Source: Geobacteraceae bacterium (lineage in GTDB: Bacteria > Desulfobacterota > Desulfuromonadia > Desulfuromonadales > Geopsychrobacteraceae). From it: 33,911 nucleotides of DNA. Both the position numbers and the translations under genes were made by a program. Within the stretch, counting starts at the first letter, position 1. Each line of letters begins with the position of its first letter. The DNA is taken from contig SLDV01000145.1 in NCBI GenBank assembly GCA_007125165.1, forward strand, positions 1 to 33,911, given 5' to 3'. Shown one piece after another: positions 1-6,248 of this stretch. The notes beneath the pieces were generated by a model. It searched no databases and was not told the DNA's origin. It worked only from the letters and a program-made list of their open reading frames with translations.

Positions 1-21
1 GACGAAGACGAAGACGAATAA
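1..21 (+). CDS. rpsF: 30S ribosomal protein S6, C-terminal end only (partial)
   Basis: The window opens inside a reading frame that encodes an alternating Asp-Glu tail and stops with TAA at 19-21. Many S6 proteins end in an acidic tail, and rpsF is the usual gene directly upstream of rpsR, which starts 28 bases later. The identification therefore rests on the acidic tail and on gene order; the body of the protein lies outside the window. It probably shares a transcript with rpsR. Confidence 0.7.
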   Translation, partial: DEDEDE

Positions 22-49
22 CCAGATTCGCCAATCAGGAGATTAAAAC

Positions 50-319
50 ATGGCTTACGAAAATACCGGACGTCCTACTTCAACACCACCCCGTCGGCGC
101 TTTGGCCGGCGTAAAATTTGCCGCTACTGTGCAGACAAGGGTGCGAGAATCGATTATAAAGATGTTGACAGCCTGCGTTATTATCTGTCGGAACGGGGCA
201 AGATTGTTCCCCGACGTATCTCCGGTACCTGCGCTACGCACCAGCGCCATATTGCCGAGGCTATCAAGAACGCACGCCAGATTGCACTGTTGCCCTATAC
301 GACATCACACTCGGTTTAA
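50..319 (+). CDS. rpsR: 30S ribosomal protein S18
   Basis: S18 is a small-subunit protein that packs against S6 on the platform of the 30S ribosome. The 89-residue product has the usual size and the hallmark basic N-terminus followed by the KICRYCADK segment, then the [15 protein letters not shown] core typical of the family. It keeps two Cys pairs or Cys-His ligands (C24, C27 and the later CATH), so it belongs to the zinc-ribbon (C+) form of S18 and not to the form that has lost the cysteines. An AGGAG-like ribosome site precedes the ATG. The gene sits between rpsF and a DUF2232 gene, the arrangement expected in Desulfuromonadales. Confidence 0.97.
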   Translation: MAYENTGRPTSTPPRRRFGRRKICRYCADKGARIDYKDVDSLRYYLSERGKIVPRRISGTCATHQRHIAEAIKNARQIALLPYTTSHSV

Positions 320-340
320 CGGGGGTCTGTTAAAACACTG

Positions 341-1273
341 ATGTATGGTCAAGCAGTCATGCTTACAGCAGCAGGTACGGCGGCAACTCTTGTCTGCCTG
401 CTCGGGGTTGTCTGGCTCGGTCCGGCTGCAGCACTGCTTAATGTCATGACAGCAGTCCCGGCGGTTTATCTGAGTATCCGCCTGGGGTTGCGCTATGGCT
501 TGATTCTGGTGGGAGCAACATCTGTTTTTTTACTGTTGCTCAGTTCTCCATACACACTGGCAACCTACCTGGCGCTGTTCGGAACAGGCTCTGTGTTGCT
601 GTCATTTTTTTTGCTGACGCGCACACCCTGGGATCGTGCTGCTTTCTATGCAGTCTCTGGGGCCTTGCTCTTTTCCGTATTGCTGATGCTGCTGGTTACC
701 ATAACAGGGTCAGTGACACCGACAGAACTGATCGAGCGGATTGTGCAGGCTGAAGCAGAGCAGACCATGCAGATTTACCGTCAGTCCGGGTTCAGTGAGC
801 AACAGTTACAGGAAGTCGGTCAGGTTGTCGATCGCTTGGCGGCGTTTGTAACTACTGGTTTTCTCGGAATTTTGGTTGCAATATTGGTGAGTATTCAGGC
901 GCTGACGCTACTGGTTCTGCGAGCACTGACAAGAAAGCATTACAGCATCCCCGGCGTTGCCTTTTCAGTCTGGCGCCTGCCTGCCAGGCTGATCTGGTTG
1001 TTAATTTTTTCCGGTTTTACCGCATTTTTAGGGTTGCCGGTTCTGTCGTGGCTTGGTCAGAATCTCCTTCTGGTGTTGTTGCCCCTCTATTTTTTGCAGG
1101 GCATGGCAGTGATCAGCAGCTTTTTACAGCACCGCCCCTGGCCGATAGCGATCAAAGGGTTGATTTATCTGGCGCTACTGGTATTAAGCCCGTTGCCTTT
1201 GATCGTTGTCAGTATAGGTATTTTTGATTTGTGGATTGACTTTCGAAAAAATAGACAAGAAAAATTATCATAA
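341..1273 (+). CDS. DUF2232 (YybS-like) polytopic membrane protein
   Basis: The 310-residue product is strongly hydrophobic, with about eight likely membrane segments (for example residues 8-30, 35-60, 70-92, 100-122, 170-195, 215-240, 243-262 and 278-300) and one larger polar loop around residues 123-170. Size, topology and location between rpsR and rplI match the DUF2232/YybS family, whose biochemical role is not established. The ATG at 341 lies 21 bases after rpsR behind a GGGGGT stretch; an in-frame ATG at 359 is an alternative start. It is almost certainly co-transcribed with the ribosomal genes. The family call rests on context and hydrophobicity, since I see no catalytic motif. Confidence 0.8.
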   Translation: MYGQAVMLTAAGTAATLVCLLGVVWLGPAAALLNVMTAVPAVYLSIRLGLRYGLILVGATSVFLLLLSSPYTLATYLALFGTGSVLLSFFLLTRTPWDRAAFYAVSGALLFSVLLMLLVTITGSVTPTELIERIVQAEAEQTMQIYRQSGFSEQQLQEVGQVVDRLAAFVTTGFLGILVAILVSIQALTLLVLRALTRKHYSIPGVAFSVWRLPARLIWLLIFSGFTAFLGLPVLSWLGQNLLLVLLPLYFLQGMAVISSFLQHRPWPIAIKGLIYLALLVLSPLPLIVVSIGIFDLWIDFRKNRQEKLS

Positions 1274-1297
1274 TTCGTTCCACTATGGAGGAAATGT

Positions 1298-1753
1298 ATG
1301 AATACAGATGTTATTTTGCGGGAAAATGTGGATGGTCTGGGCACCATCGGGGATATTGTCAGTGTCAAGGCTGGCTATGCGAGAAATTACCTGGTACCAC
1401 AGGGTTTGGCGCTTGTAGCGGATTCCCGTAACGTTAAAGAACTGGAGCATCAGAAGCGTCAGTTAGCGCGCAAACTTGAAAAAGTGACCAATGATGCCAA
1501 CGCCTTAAAGGCTCGGATTGAAAAAGTGACATGTAACTTTGTTCAGCGGGCCAGCGAAGAAGGCAAGCTGTTCGGTTCTGTTACTTCCATGGATCTTGAG
1601 GGCAAGCTCAAAGACGCCGGCATTGATATCGACCGTAAAAAAATTCAGCTTGGAGAGCCAATCAAGTCCCTTGGTGAGCATCTTGTACCCATCAAGCTCG
1701 ACGCTGGTGTTACTGCAGAGCTCAAGGTTGTGGTGGCGGCGGAAGAAGTGTAG
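1298..1753 (+). CDS. rplI: 50S ribosomal protein L9
   Basis: L9 binds 23S rRNA near the base of the L1 stalk and helps maintain reading frame. The 151-residue product shows the conserved N-terminal RNA-binding domain (ILRENVDGLGTIGDIVSVK, then GYARNYLVPQGLA), a charged connecting helix from about residue 50 to 75, and a C-terminal domain with the GKLFGSVT segment. Length matches the family norm of about 150. A strong GGAGGAA ribosome site (1287-1293) precedes the ATG. It is the last gene of the ribosomal block and is followed by an intrinsic terminator. Confidence 0.97.
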   Translation: MNTDVILRENVDGLGTIGDIVSVKAGYARNYLVPQGLALVADSRNVKELEHQKRQLARKLEKVTNDANALKARIEKVTCNFVQRASEEGKLFGSVTSMDLEGKLKDAGIDIDRKKIQLGEPIKSLGEHLVPIKLDAGVTAELKVVVAAEEV

Positions 1754-1791
1754 GCCTGTTGCCGCAGGATATCAGGTGTGACATCAGATTT

Positions 1792-1825
1792 AAGGCCGCA
1801 GGGGGCGTTCCCGACGGCCTTTTTT
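1792..1825 (+). terminator. Intrinsic terminator after rplI
   Basis: A 7-bp stem AAGGCCG (1792-1798) and CGGCCTT (1815-1821) encloses a smaller GGG/CCC pairing and runs directly into a T tract ending at 1825. It lies 38 bases after the rplI stop and ends the rpsF-rpsR-DUF2232-rplI transcript. Confidence 0.88.
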
Positions 1826-1910
1826 CGTCATTTAATATTTTGTGCCTGTTCATTGTGTAGCTATCAGTTGCTTTCAGGGTTCGGTTTCTTGCCGAGAAAG
1901 TGAGTCTGTC

Positions 1911-2573
1911 ATGTTGATGATGAAGTGTCCAAAGTGTCAGAGCTATATTCGCTCTGCCTTGCTGGCGGAGGTGAAGGTGATCAGTTGTGACCACTGCCGG
2001 ACGCAGGTTCCTGTGGCCAATGTCCTGATCTCTTCCAATGGTTTTACCTTTGAGCGGAACGATCTGCTCAAGCGTTTTTACCGTTACCGCAAGCTTCTTG
2101 ATGAGGTTATCGAGGAGCGTAACGTCATGAGTGACAACGCGAACGTATCAGAGGTAAGTCTGCGCAGTATAGAAAAATTCCTGTCGGTTCTCCAGGGTAT
2201 GATGGCGGGAGCCAGAGATCATTATCGCTGCGAGTTTGCTGATCCGATCCCGGTCAGAATGCGCTATCTGCAACAGGAGTGTACCGGTACTATCTACAAT
2301 ATGAGCATGGATGGCGCCTGTATCGAGACCGCCGGAAGAAATCCACTGCCGCGGGTGAACGGTATCATCACGTTGAATTTTCAGTTGCCCGGAAGTCCTC
2401 AGGCGGTTGCTGTTACGGGCGAAGTATGCTGGACCCACAAGGGTGGTGCGGATGGTAAGCGAGGGCATAATTCCGGTGTGCGCTTTGCCCCCCTGGATGG
2501 GCCGGCCCGCGATCTGCTCTGGCAGTTTATTTCAACCATGGCACAGGAAAAAATTGCCAAAGATGCCAAGTGA
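1911..2573 (+). CDS. PilZ domain protein with N-terminal zinc ribbon
   Basis: The N-terminus has a CPKC pair (C6, C9) and a CDHC pair (C26, C29), the layout of a small zinc ribbon. A helical linker rich in Arg and Glu follows (about 48-95). The rest is a PilZ domain: RDHYR at 102-106 fits the RxxxR element and NMSMDG at 130-135 fits the (D/N)xSxxG element, so cyclic-di-GMP binding is plausible. The frame is open from 1842, but the ATG at 1911 is preferred because it starts just before the zinc ribbon and the upstream residues look non-coding. The protein has no signal peptide and should be cytoplasmic. A diguanylate cyclase gene lies 7 kb away, but no direct link is shown. Confidence 0.82.
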   Translation: MLMMKCPKCQSYIRSALLAEVKVISCDHCRTQVPVANVLISSNGFTFERNDLLKRFYRYRKLLDEVIEERNVMSDNANVSEVSLRSIEKFLSVLQGMMAGARDHYRCEFADPIPVRMRYLQQECTGTIYNMSMDGACIETAGRNPLPRVNGIITLNFQLPGSPQAVAVTGEVCWTHKGGADGKRGHNSGVRFAPLDGPARDLLWQFISTMAQEKIAKDAK

Positions 2574-2664
2574 CCGTAGCGATTTTTCAGACTCTCAGAC
2601 TCTCAGACTCTCAGATGGTCAGATGGTCAGATGGTATCAAACAATAAAAAAACCGCTACGGTCA
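2571..2664. terminator. Long-loop inverted repeat between convergent genes, possible bidirectional terminator
   Basis: TGACCGTAGCG at 2571-2581 starts on the PilZ stop codon and is perfectly complementary to CGCTACGGTCA at 2654-2664. After one mismatch the pairing continues through five A-T pairs (TTTTT with AAAAA). The arms are about 70 bases apart and the loop is filled by an 8-bp tandem repeat. A T-rich stretch follows the right arm on the plus strand (CCTTTTTAA). The position between convergent genes fits a terminator, but the unusually large loop makes its efficiency uncertain. Confidence 0.55.
2588..2637. repeat. Short tandem repeat array with 8-bp period
   Basis: Three exact ACTCTCAG units (2591-2614) are followed without a break by two exact ATGGTCAG units and a partial third (2615-2635). 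The 8-base period is kept across the change of unit, and both units end in TCAG, which suggests one array that diversified and then expanded by slippage. It lies entirely within the loop of the flanking inverted repeat and is non-coding. Confidence 0.85.
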
Positions 2665-2675
2665 TTCGTTCCTTT

Positions 2676-2918
2676 TTAATAATTGATCCCGGCAGCCTGA
2701 ATACTTTTACTGTCGTGGGCGTGACAGGGGGTGACCCCGTAAACCATACCGCAGTGCGGACAACGACATTCCAGCGTCGCCATGGTGAAATTCCGGTCAC
2801 AACCGCTACAAATAAGCTCGACCGGCTCCGGAAGGGTGTAATTGGAAAAACCCATCACACGTAACTTGTCCACTACCTGCGCACCCTCACCAACCTGACC
2901 TTGACAGCCGTCATGCAT
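2676..2918 (-). CDS. Small zinc-ribbon protein of unknown function
   Basis: The 80-residue product has seven cysteines. C37 and C40 (CSGC) pair with C53 and C56 (CPHC) in a classic zinc-ribbon or rubredoxin-like layout, and C5, C51 and C65 with H67 and H69 add further potential ligands. There is no signal peptide. A clear GGAGG ribosome site (complement of CCTCC at 2924-2928) stands just before the ATG, so this is a real gene despite its size. It follows the minus-strand ABC ATPase gene by 176 bases in the same direction and may be carried on the same transcript. I do not recognise a named family, and a metal-binding role is inferred only from the cysteines. Confidence 0.75.
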   Translation of the reverse strand: MHDGCQGQVGEGAQVVDKLRVMGFSNYTLPEPVELICSGCDRNFTMATLECRCPHCGMVYGVTPCHAHDSKSIQAAGINY

Positions 2919-2954
2919 AAGATTCCTCCTTCGTGTTAGTTATATTCTTTTGGT

Positions 2955-3067
2955 CCACGGAAAACACGGATGAATCACATCAAAAAAAAGATATTCAAGG
3001 TCATCGCCCATTGTTTTTGGCGAATGTTTTAGCTTAAATGCCTCGATTTTTCCGTGTCTTTCCGGTG
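2955..3067. repeat. Imperfect inverted copies of a TCCGTGTTTTCCGTGG-type intergenic motif
   Basis: CCACGGAAAACACGGATGA at 2955-2973 and TCCGTGTCTTTCCGGTG at 3051-3067 are imperfect inverted copies of one motif separated by about 80 bases. A smaller inverted pair around 3003-3026 lies between them (ATCGCC with GGCGAAT). Motifs of this kind recur between genes in many proteobacterial genomes. Here they lie downstream of the minus-strand ATPase gene. No T tract follows immediately, so I do not call a terminator. Confidence 0.5.
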
Positions 3068-3094
3068 CTTTCAGTTGACCGAAATTCTTTAGGA

Positions 3095-4093
3095 TTAAAG
3101 TTGCTCCAGGGTTTCACCGGAACGGATCCTGTTGCGCAACGCCAGGAGCTGATTGTCCATTTCTTCGAGTCGTTGCAGATTGCGGCGCTCGGTCTCGTTC
3201 GCCTCAATCACCTTGGCAATTCCGCCGTTTTTGATGACCAGCCGGCGGTCACCCATCAATGCAAGAATCGGATCATGGGTCGCCATCAGGACGATTTTTT
3301 CTTCACGAATCAACAGGTTCAGGGCTTTTTTGCGATCGATTCCGGCATTTTCAATTTCATCGATCAATGCAATCGGGGACTTGCTCAAAAATGCCATATC
3401 GGCAATCATCAGCGCCCTTGACTGCCCGCCACTTAAAGCGGTAACCGGCGTATCCGGGCGGAATTGTTCGCCGGCCAACAGATTAGCCTGTTCCAGGATA
3501 TGTGCGACCTTTTCCTGTGGATTTGTCACCAGGCGACTTTCGGCATGCATCTGGATGAATTCCTCGGCGGTCAGATCCATGACAAAATTCATATTCTGCG
3601 ACAGTTGGGCCACCAGTTTGTGCTCAGTGGAAAAACGCCACTGACTGTCCGGTACCTGATCGTTAATCAGGATTCTGCGCCCGGTCGGAGTATCCCCCTG
3701 CGCGACCCATTCGATGTCAGCCAACAATCGGCTTTTGCCCGAGCCGGTAGGGCCAACAATACAGGTCACTTCTCCCGGTTGCAGGGTCAGCTCAACATGC
3801 TCTTCTTCCCCCGACTTGTTACGGCCACCGATGATGGTCAAAGATTCGATCTTGTCCAGGGGTTTGCGCAGGGCCAGCATGCCGTTAAGGAAATCATCAA
3901 GGCTGCGGTTAAGTTGCTCGCGACTGAGGCCCAGGTCTTCGAGAAGGTCGGGGTTCAACTGGTCAAGGTAATGCTCAAGACTGTTGTTGCTTACAGTAAC
4001 TGTCAGTCCGAACGAGGAGAGGAAATCCTCAATGTAAGGATGCTCAGCCAGAGTGGCGGTCAGGGGTTGTTGATACAGGGTTTCGTGTCTCAT
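3095..4093 (-). CDS. ABC-type ATPase with N-terminal DUF1858-like helical domain
   Basis: All ABC ATPase elements are present: Walker A GPTGSGKS (114-121), a Q-loop region near 163-166, the signature LSGGQSR (220-226), Walker B IALIDE (241-246) and the H-loop histidine 273 in ATHDP. Before the ATPase lies an extra domain of about 75 residues (LAEHPYIEDFLSSFGL, then short helices) that resembles DUF1858, the family associated with hybrid cluster proteins, but without its cysteines. The last 40 residues form a charged, likely coiled segment. The ATG overlaps the stop of the GTPase gene by four bases, with GGAGG just upstream, so the two are translationally coupled. No permease is encoded nearby. 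A cytoplasmic ATPase serving the neighbouring proteins is as likely as a transporter subunit. Confidence 0.85.
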   Translation of the reverse strand: MRHETLYQQPLTATLAEHPYIEDFLSSFGLTVTVSNNSLEHYLDQLNPDLLEDLGLSREQLNRSLDDFLNGMLALRKPLDKIESLTIIGGRNKSGEEEHVELTLQPGEVTCIVGPTGSGKSRLLADIEWVAQGDTPTGRRILINDQVPDSQWRFSTEHKLVAQLSQNMNFVMDLTAEEFIQMHAESRLVTNPQEKVAHILEQANLLAGEQFRPDTPVTALSGGQSRALMIADMAFLSKSPIALIDEIENAGIDRKKALNLLIREEKIVLMATHDPILALMGDRRLVIKNGGIAKVIEANETERRNLQRLEEMDNQLLALRNRIRSGETLEQL

Positions 4094-4785
4094 TTATTGT
4101 CCTCCATATCCATCTTGCGAACATTGCCGGTCTGGTATTCCTCACCAATCCGGGTTTCGCCCAGGCAGTATGAGCACAGGGCCGCCGGCATGGAGAAGCG
4201 CAGGGTTTTGCCTTTGAGGGTGTCGATGTCGGATGCTGACTCGAACAGGCTGGTCAGCTCAAAGGCTCCCTGGCCGGTAATGCCGTTGATATTCATAATG
4301 ACGGCACCCGGATTGACCTGCTTGACCCGTGAAGCAAACACCTCCCGCTCAGCCTGGGAAACAATATCCCCCTTGGTAATGACAACGATATCGGCAGATT
4401 TAAGCATCGGACCGATTTTGCGCGGGGTATTGACTCCACTGAGATTGTCAATGACGCAAACTGCAGTGATGTCGTTGATGTGCGGAGAACAGCGATTGCA
4501 CAGACCGGCACTCTCACTGATCAGGTAATCGCAATCATTCTCCTTGCCCCAGGTCACGCAACCTTCAATGTTACTGACAAAGTAGTGATCGGGGCACAGG
4601 GCACCGGAGAGCCCCTTTTTCACCAGTACCCCTTTTTTGGCATAGAGGGCGTCATCGTCGGTGAGCAGACAGTCGAACTTGACGACACCAATCTTATGCC
4701 GGCGGGCCTGCAGAGCTTCGATGACTCGTAATATGACGGATGTCTTGCCCGATGAAGGGGGGCCGGAAACGGTTAAAAAGCGCAT
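4090..4785 (-). CDS. HypB/UreG-like P-loop GTPase, putative metallocentre chaperone
   Basis: The 231-residue product starts directly with a P-loop (GPPSSGKTS, 8-16). It then shows an ESAGLCNRCSPH segment (91-102), a TKGD motif (137-140) in the place of the G4 NKxD motif, and a C-terminal CSYC pair (204, 207). Cysteine-bearing P-loop GTPases of this type, such as HypB, UreG and CooC, load nickel or other metals into enzymes, so a metal-handling role is a reasonable inference. The substrate is unknown. The gene has a good GGAG site, follows the binding-protein gene after 41 bases, and overlaps the ATPase gene by four bases, so the three are one operon. No signal peptide or membrane segment is present. 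Confidence 0.8.
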   Translation of the reverse strand: MRFLTVSGPPSSGKTSVILRVIEALQARRHKIGVVKFDCLLTDDDALYAKKGVLVKKGLSGALCPDHYFVSNIEGCVTWGKENDCDYLISESAGLCNRCSPHINDITAVCVIDNLSGVNTPRKIGPMLKSADIVVITKGDIVSQAEREVFASRVKQVNPGAVIMNINGITGQGAFELTSLFESASDIDTLKGKTLRFSMPAALCSYCLGETRIGEEYQTGNVRKMDMEDNK

Positions 4786-4826
4786 ATAGAACTCCTTGGT
4801 TTTGCGAGTTGTTTTTCACTACCATG

Positions 4827-6056
4827 TCAGTCGATGCCGAGGGCATCCTCAAAAATTTTATTAGTGTCATGGATCAGGGCACCGATATCGTGCTGATAGA
4901 TATAGTCCCAGCCGATCCATTTCCACGGATGATCGAAATTGAACTGGTTGTCCACTTCCGGGTGCAGGGAGGGGAACAACCCTTTGTGAGAGAGAATTTC
5001 GCCGACATCGCGGCCGCTGAAAAAATCAGCAATAGGTCGGGTTTTGCCCAGAGTAGAGCGTTTGGTCAGCATGAACACCGGACTGACCACCGCACCATCC
5101 TCCGGCCAGATAATCTCAAGTCCTTTGACCATACGCGCCATCTTGGTAAAAAAGTAGGGCATGATGGTCACATAGGGCTTAGCCTCGCTGACCCGTTTGG
5201 CATTCTTGACCATCTGAGACGGATGCATTGATTTGAGCATACAGCGCCCCAGTTTTTTAATTCCCTCTGTACCGTGCTCTTTATGAATTGCCAGCAGAAT
5301 GGCGTTGAAGAGGTCAAAATCGCCGACCGGCAGCGCCACCTGCTGGGCGAATTCAGGTTTCAGCAGATCGTTCCAGCTTCGCGGTATCGGCAGATCGCCA
5401 CGCACATCGTGATTGATCATGAAAACCGCGGCAACCGCGGCGATGATGGAGTAGTCACCTTTGGGATCGCGGATATCCAGACCGGCGAAATCCGGGTTGA
5501 CCGCTTCACCGCTGATATCTTCAAACACCCCCTGATTTTTAAAGCGGCCAATGGTCTTGTGATCGAAAAAGGTTTCGAATCCGGCAGAGACGAAGATGTC
5601 CGGCAACTTTTCCGGATCTTCAATGCCACGGATGTTGTCGGCAATCCAGTCTGCGCCCACTGACGCAGCCTCAAGTTTGTAGCTGACTTTATGGCCACTC
5701 TCTGCAGTGAATTTTTCGATGAAGGCATCAAAACTCTCAAGCAGCGGCAGTCGGACAGGACAGGGAAGCAGTCCCGCAACCCTGATATCGCCATCATGAT
5801 GATCGGTTTTTTTCATGGTGATATCGGCCTGATGACTGCTGAGGGCAATCTGATCGCGCAACAGGGTCAGGAAATTATCGAGATCATAATTTTTCATCTG
5901 GGCGGCACGCTCCAGTTTCAAATAAGGGGCGACGGCATTGCGTTGTTTGTCGTCACGAAAGTTGTCAAAGCCGTTGGCGATAAACACATCAAGGGTTTCG
6001 GGCCAGTTATTCAGGACGTCTTTTATGGTCATGTCTTTATTGAGTTGTGGTGTCAT
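4827..6056 (-). CDS. Cytoplasmic substrate-binding-fold protein with N-terminal DUF1858 domain
   Basis: Residues about 6-70 read as a DUF1858 domain (KDMTIKDVLNNWPETLDVFIANGF), here without the cysteine pair of the redox-active members. From about residue 92 to the end the protein resembles periplasmic binding proteins of the iron(III)/type 2 class (COG1840-like), with segments such as LPDIFVSAGFETFF and PRSWNDLLKPEF. It has neither a signal peptide nor a lipobox, so unlike true transport receptors it should stay in the cytoplasm. AGGAG precedes the ATG. It is the first gene of a three-gene minus-strand operon with the GTPase and the ABC ATPase, divergent from hcp. The ligand is unknown. Confidence 0.8.
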   Translation of the reverse strand: MTPQLNKDMTIKDVLNNWPETLDVFIANGFDNFRDDKQRNAVAPYLKLERAAQMKNYDLDNFLTLLRDQIALSSHQADITMKKTDHHDGDIRVAGLLPCPVRLPLLESFDAFIEKFTAESGHKVSYKLEAASVGADWIADNIRGIEDPEKLPDIFVSAGFETFFDHKTIGRFKNQGVFEDISGEAVNPDFAGLDIRDPKGDYSIIAAVAAVFMINHDVRGDLPIPRSWNDLLKPEFAQQVALPVGDFDLFNAILLAIHKEHGTEGIKKLGRCMLKSMHPSQMVKNAKRVSEAKPYVTIMPYFFTKMARMVKGLEIIWPEDGAVVSPVFMLTKRSTLGKTRPIADFFSGRDVGEILSHKGLFPSLHPEVDNQFNFDHPWKWIGWDYIYQHDIGALIHDTNKIFEDALGID

Positions 6057-6077
6057 GGTTGTTCTCCTTGGTTGATG

Positions 6078-6126
6078 TGAGGCGAGTATAATCCCCGTCG
6101 GCTGAGAATAAATTGACTCAGGTCAA
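6078..6126 (-). promoter_or_regulatory. Promoter of the binding protein-GTPase-ATPase operon with FNR/HcpR-type site
   Basis: TTGAC-TCAG-GTCAA at 6113-6126 is a perfect 5-bp inverted repeat with a 4-base spacer, the half-site layout of CRP/FNR-family regulators. On the minus strand TATACT (complement of 6085-6090) is a 5-of-6 match to the -10 consensus. If transcription starts near 6078, the hexamer occupies -12 to -7 and the palindrome is centred at -41.5, the class II activator position. The regulator is not in the window; HcpR or another FNR relative is inferred from the neighbouring hcp. Confidence 0.65.
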
Positions 6127-6152
6127 GAAGAAATTTTTTTTCTGGTAGGCTT

Positions 6153-6201
6153 TTGATCTGGGTCAATTTTTTTAAAGTGTATTTACGGCATTGTTGCGTC
6201 C
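6153..6201 (+). promoter_or_regulatory. Probable hcp promoter with second FNR/HcpR-type site
   Basis: TTGAT-CTGG-GTCAA at 6153-6166 is a one-mismatch version of the palindrome at 6113-6126, with centres exactly 40 bp apart. With the site at -41.5, transcription would start near 6201 and the -10 would be CATTGT (6189-6194), a weak match that would suit an activator-dependent promoter. The leader to the hcp ATG would be about 48 bases. The site itself is clear; the -10 assignment is tentative. Confidence 0.55.
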
Positions 6202-6248
6202 GGAGAACAACAGAGGCAGCAATAACCCATTTTAAAAGGAGAGAATTT

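Noticed and set aside
2588-2637. Possible CRISPR array
   Set aside because: The units are 8 bases long and directly adjacent, with no spacers; this is a simple tandem repeat.
3464-4528. 354-residue plus-strand open frame
   Set aside because: It lies antisense across the ABC ATPase and GTPase genes, has no ribosome site and shows no protein family pattern, while the minus-strand genes have full motifs.
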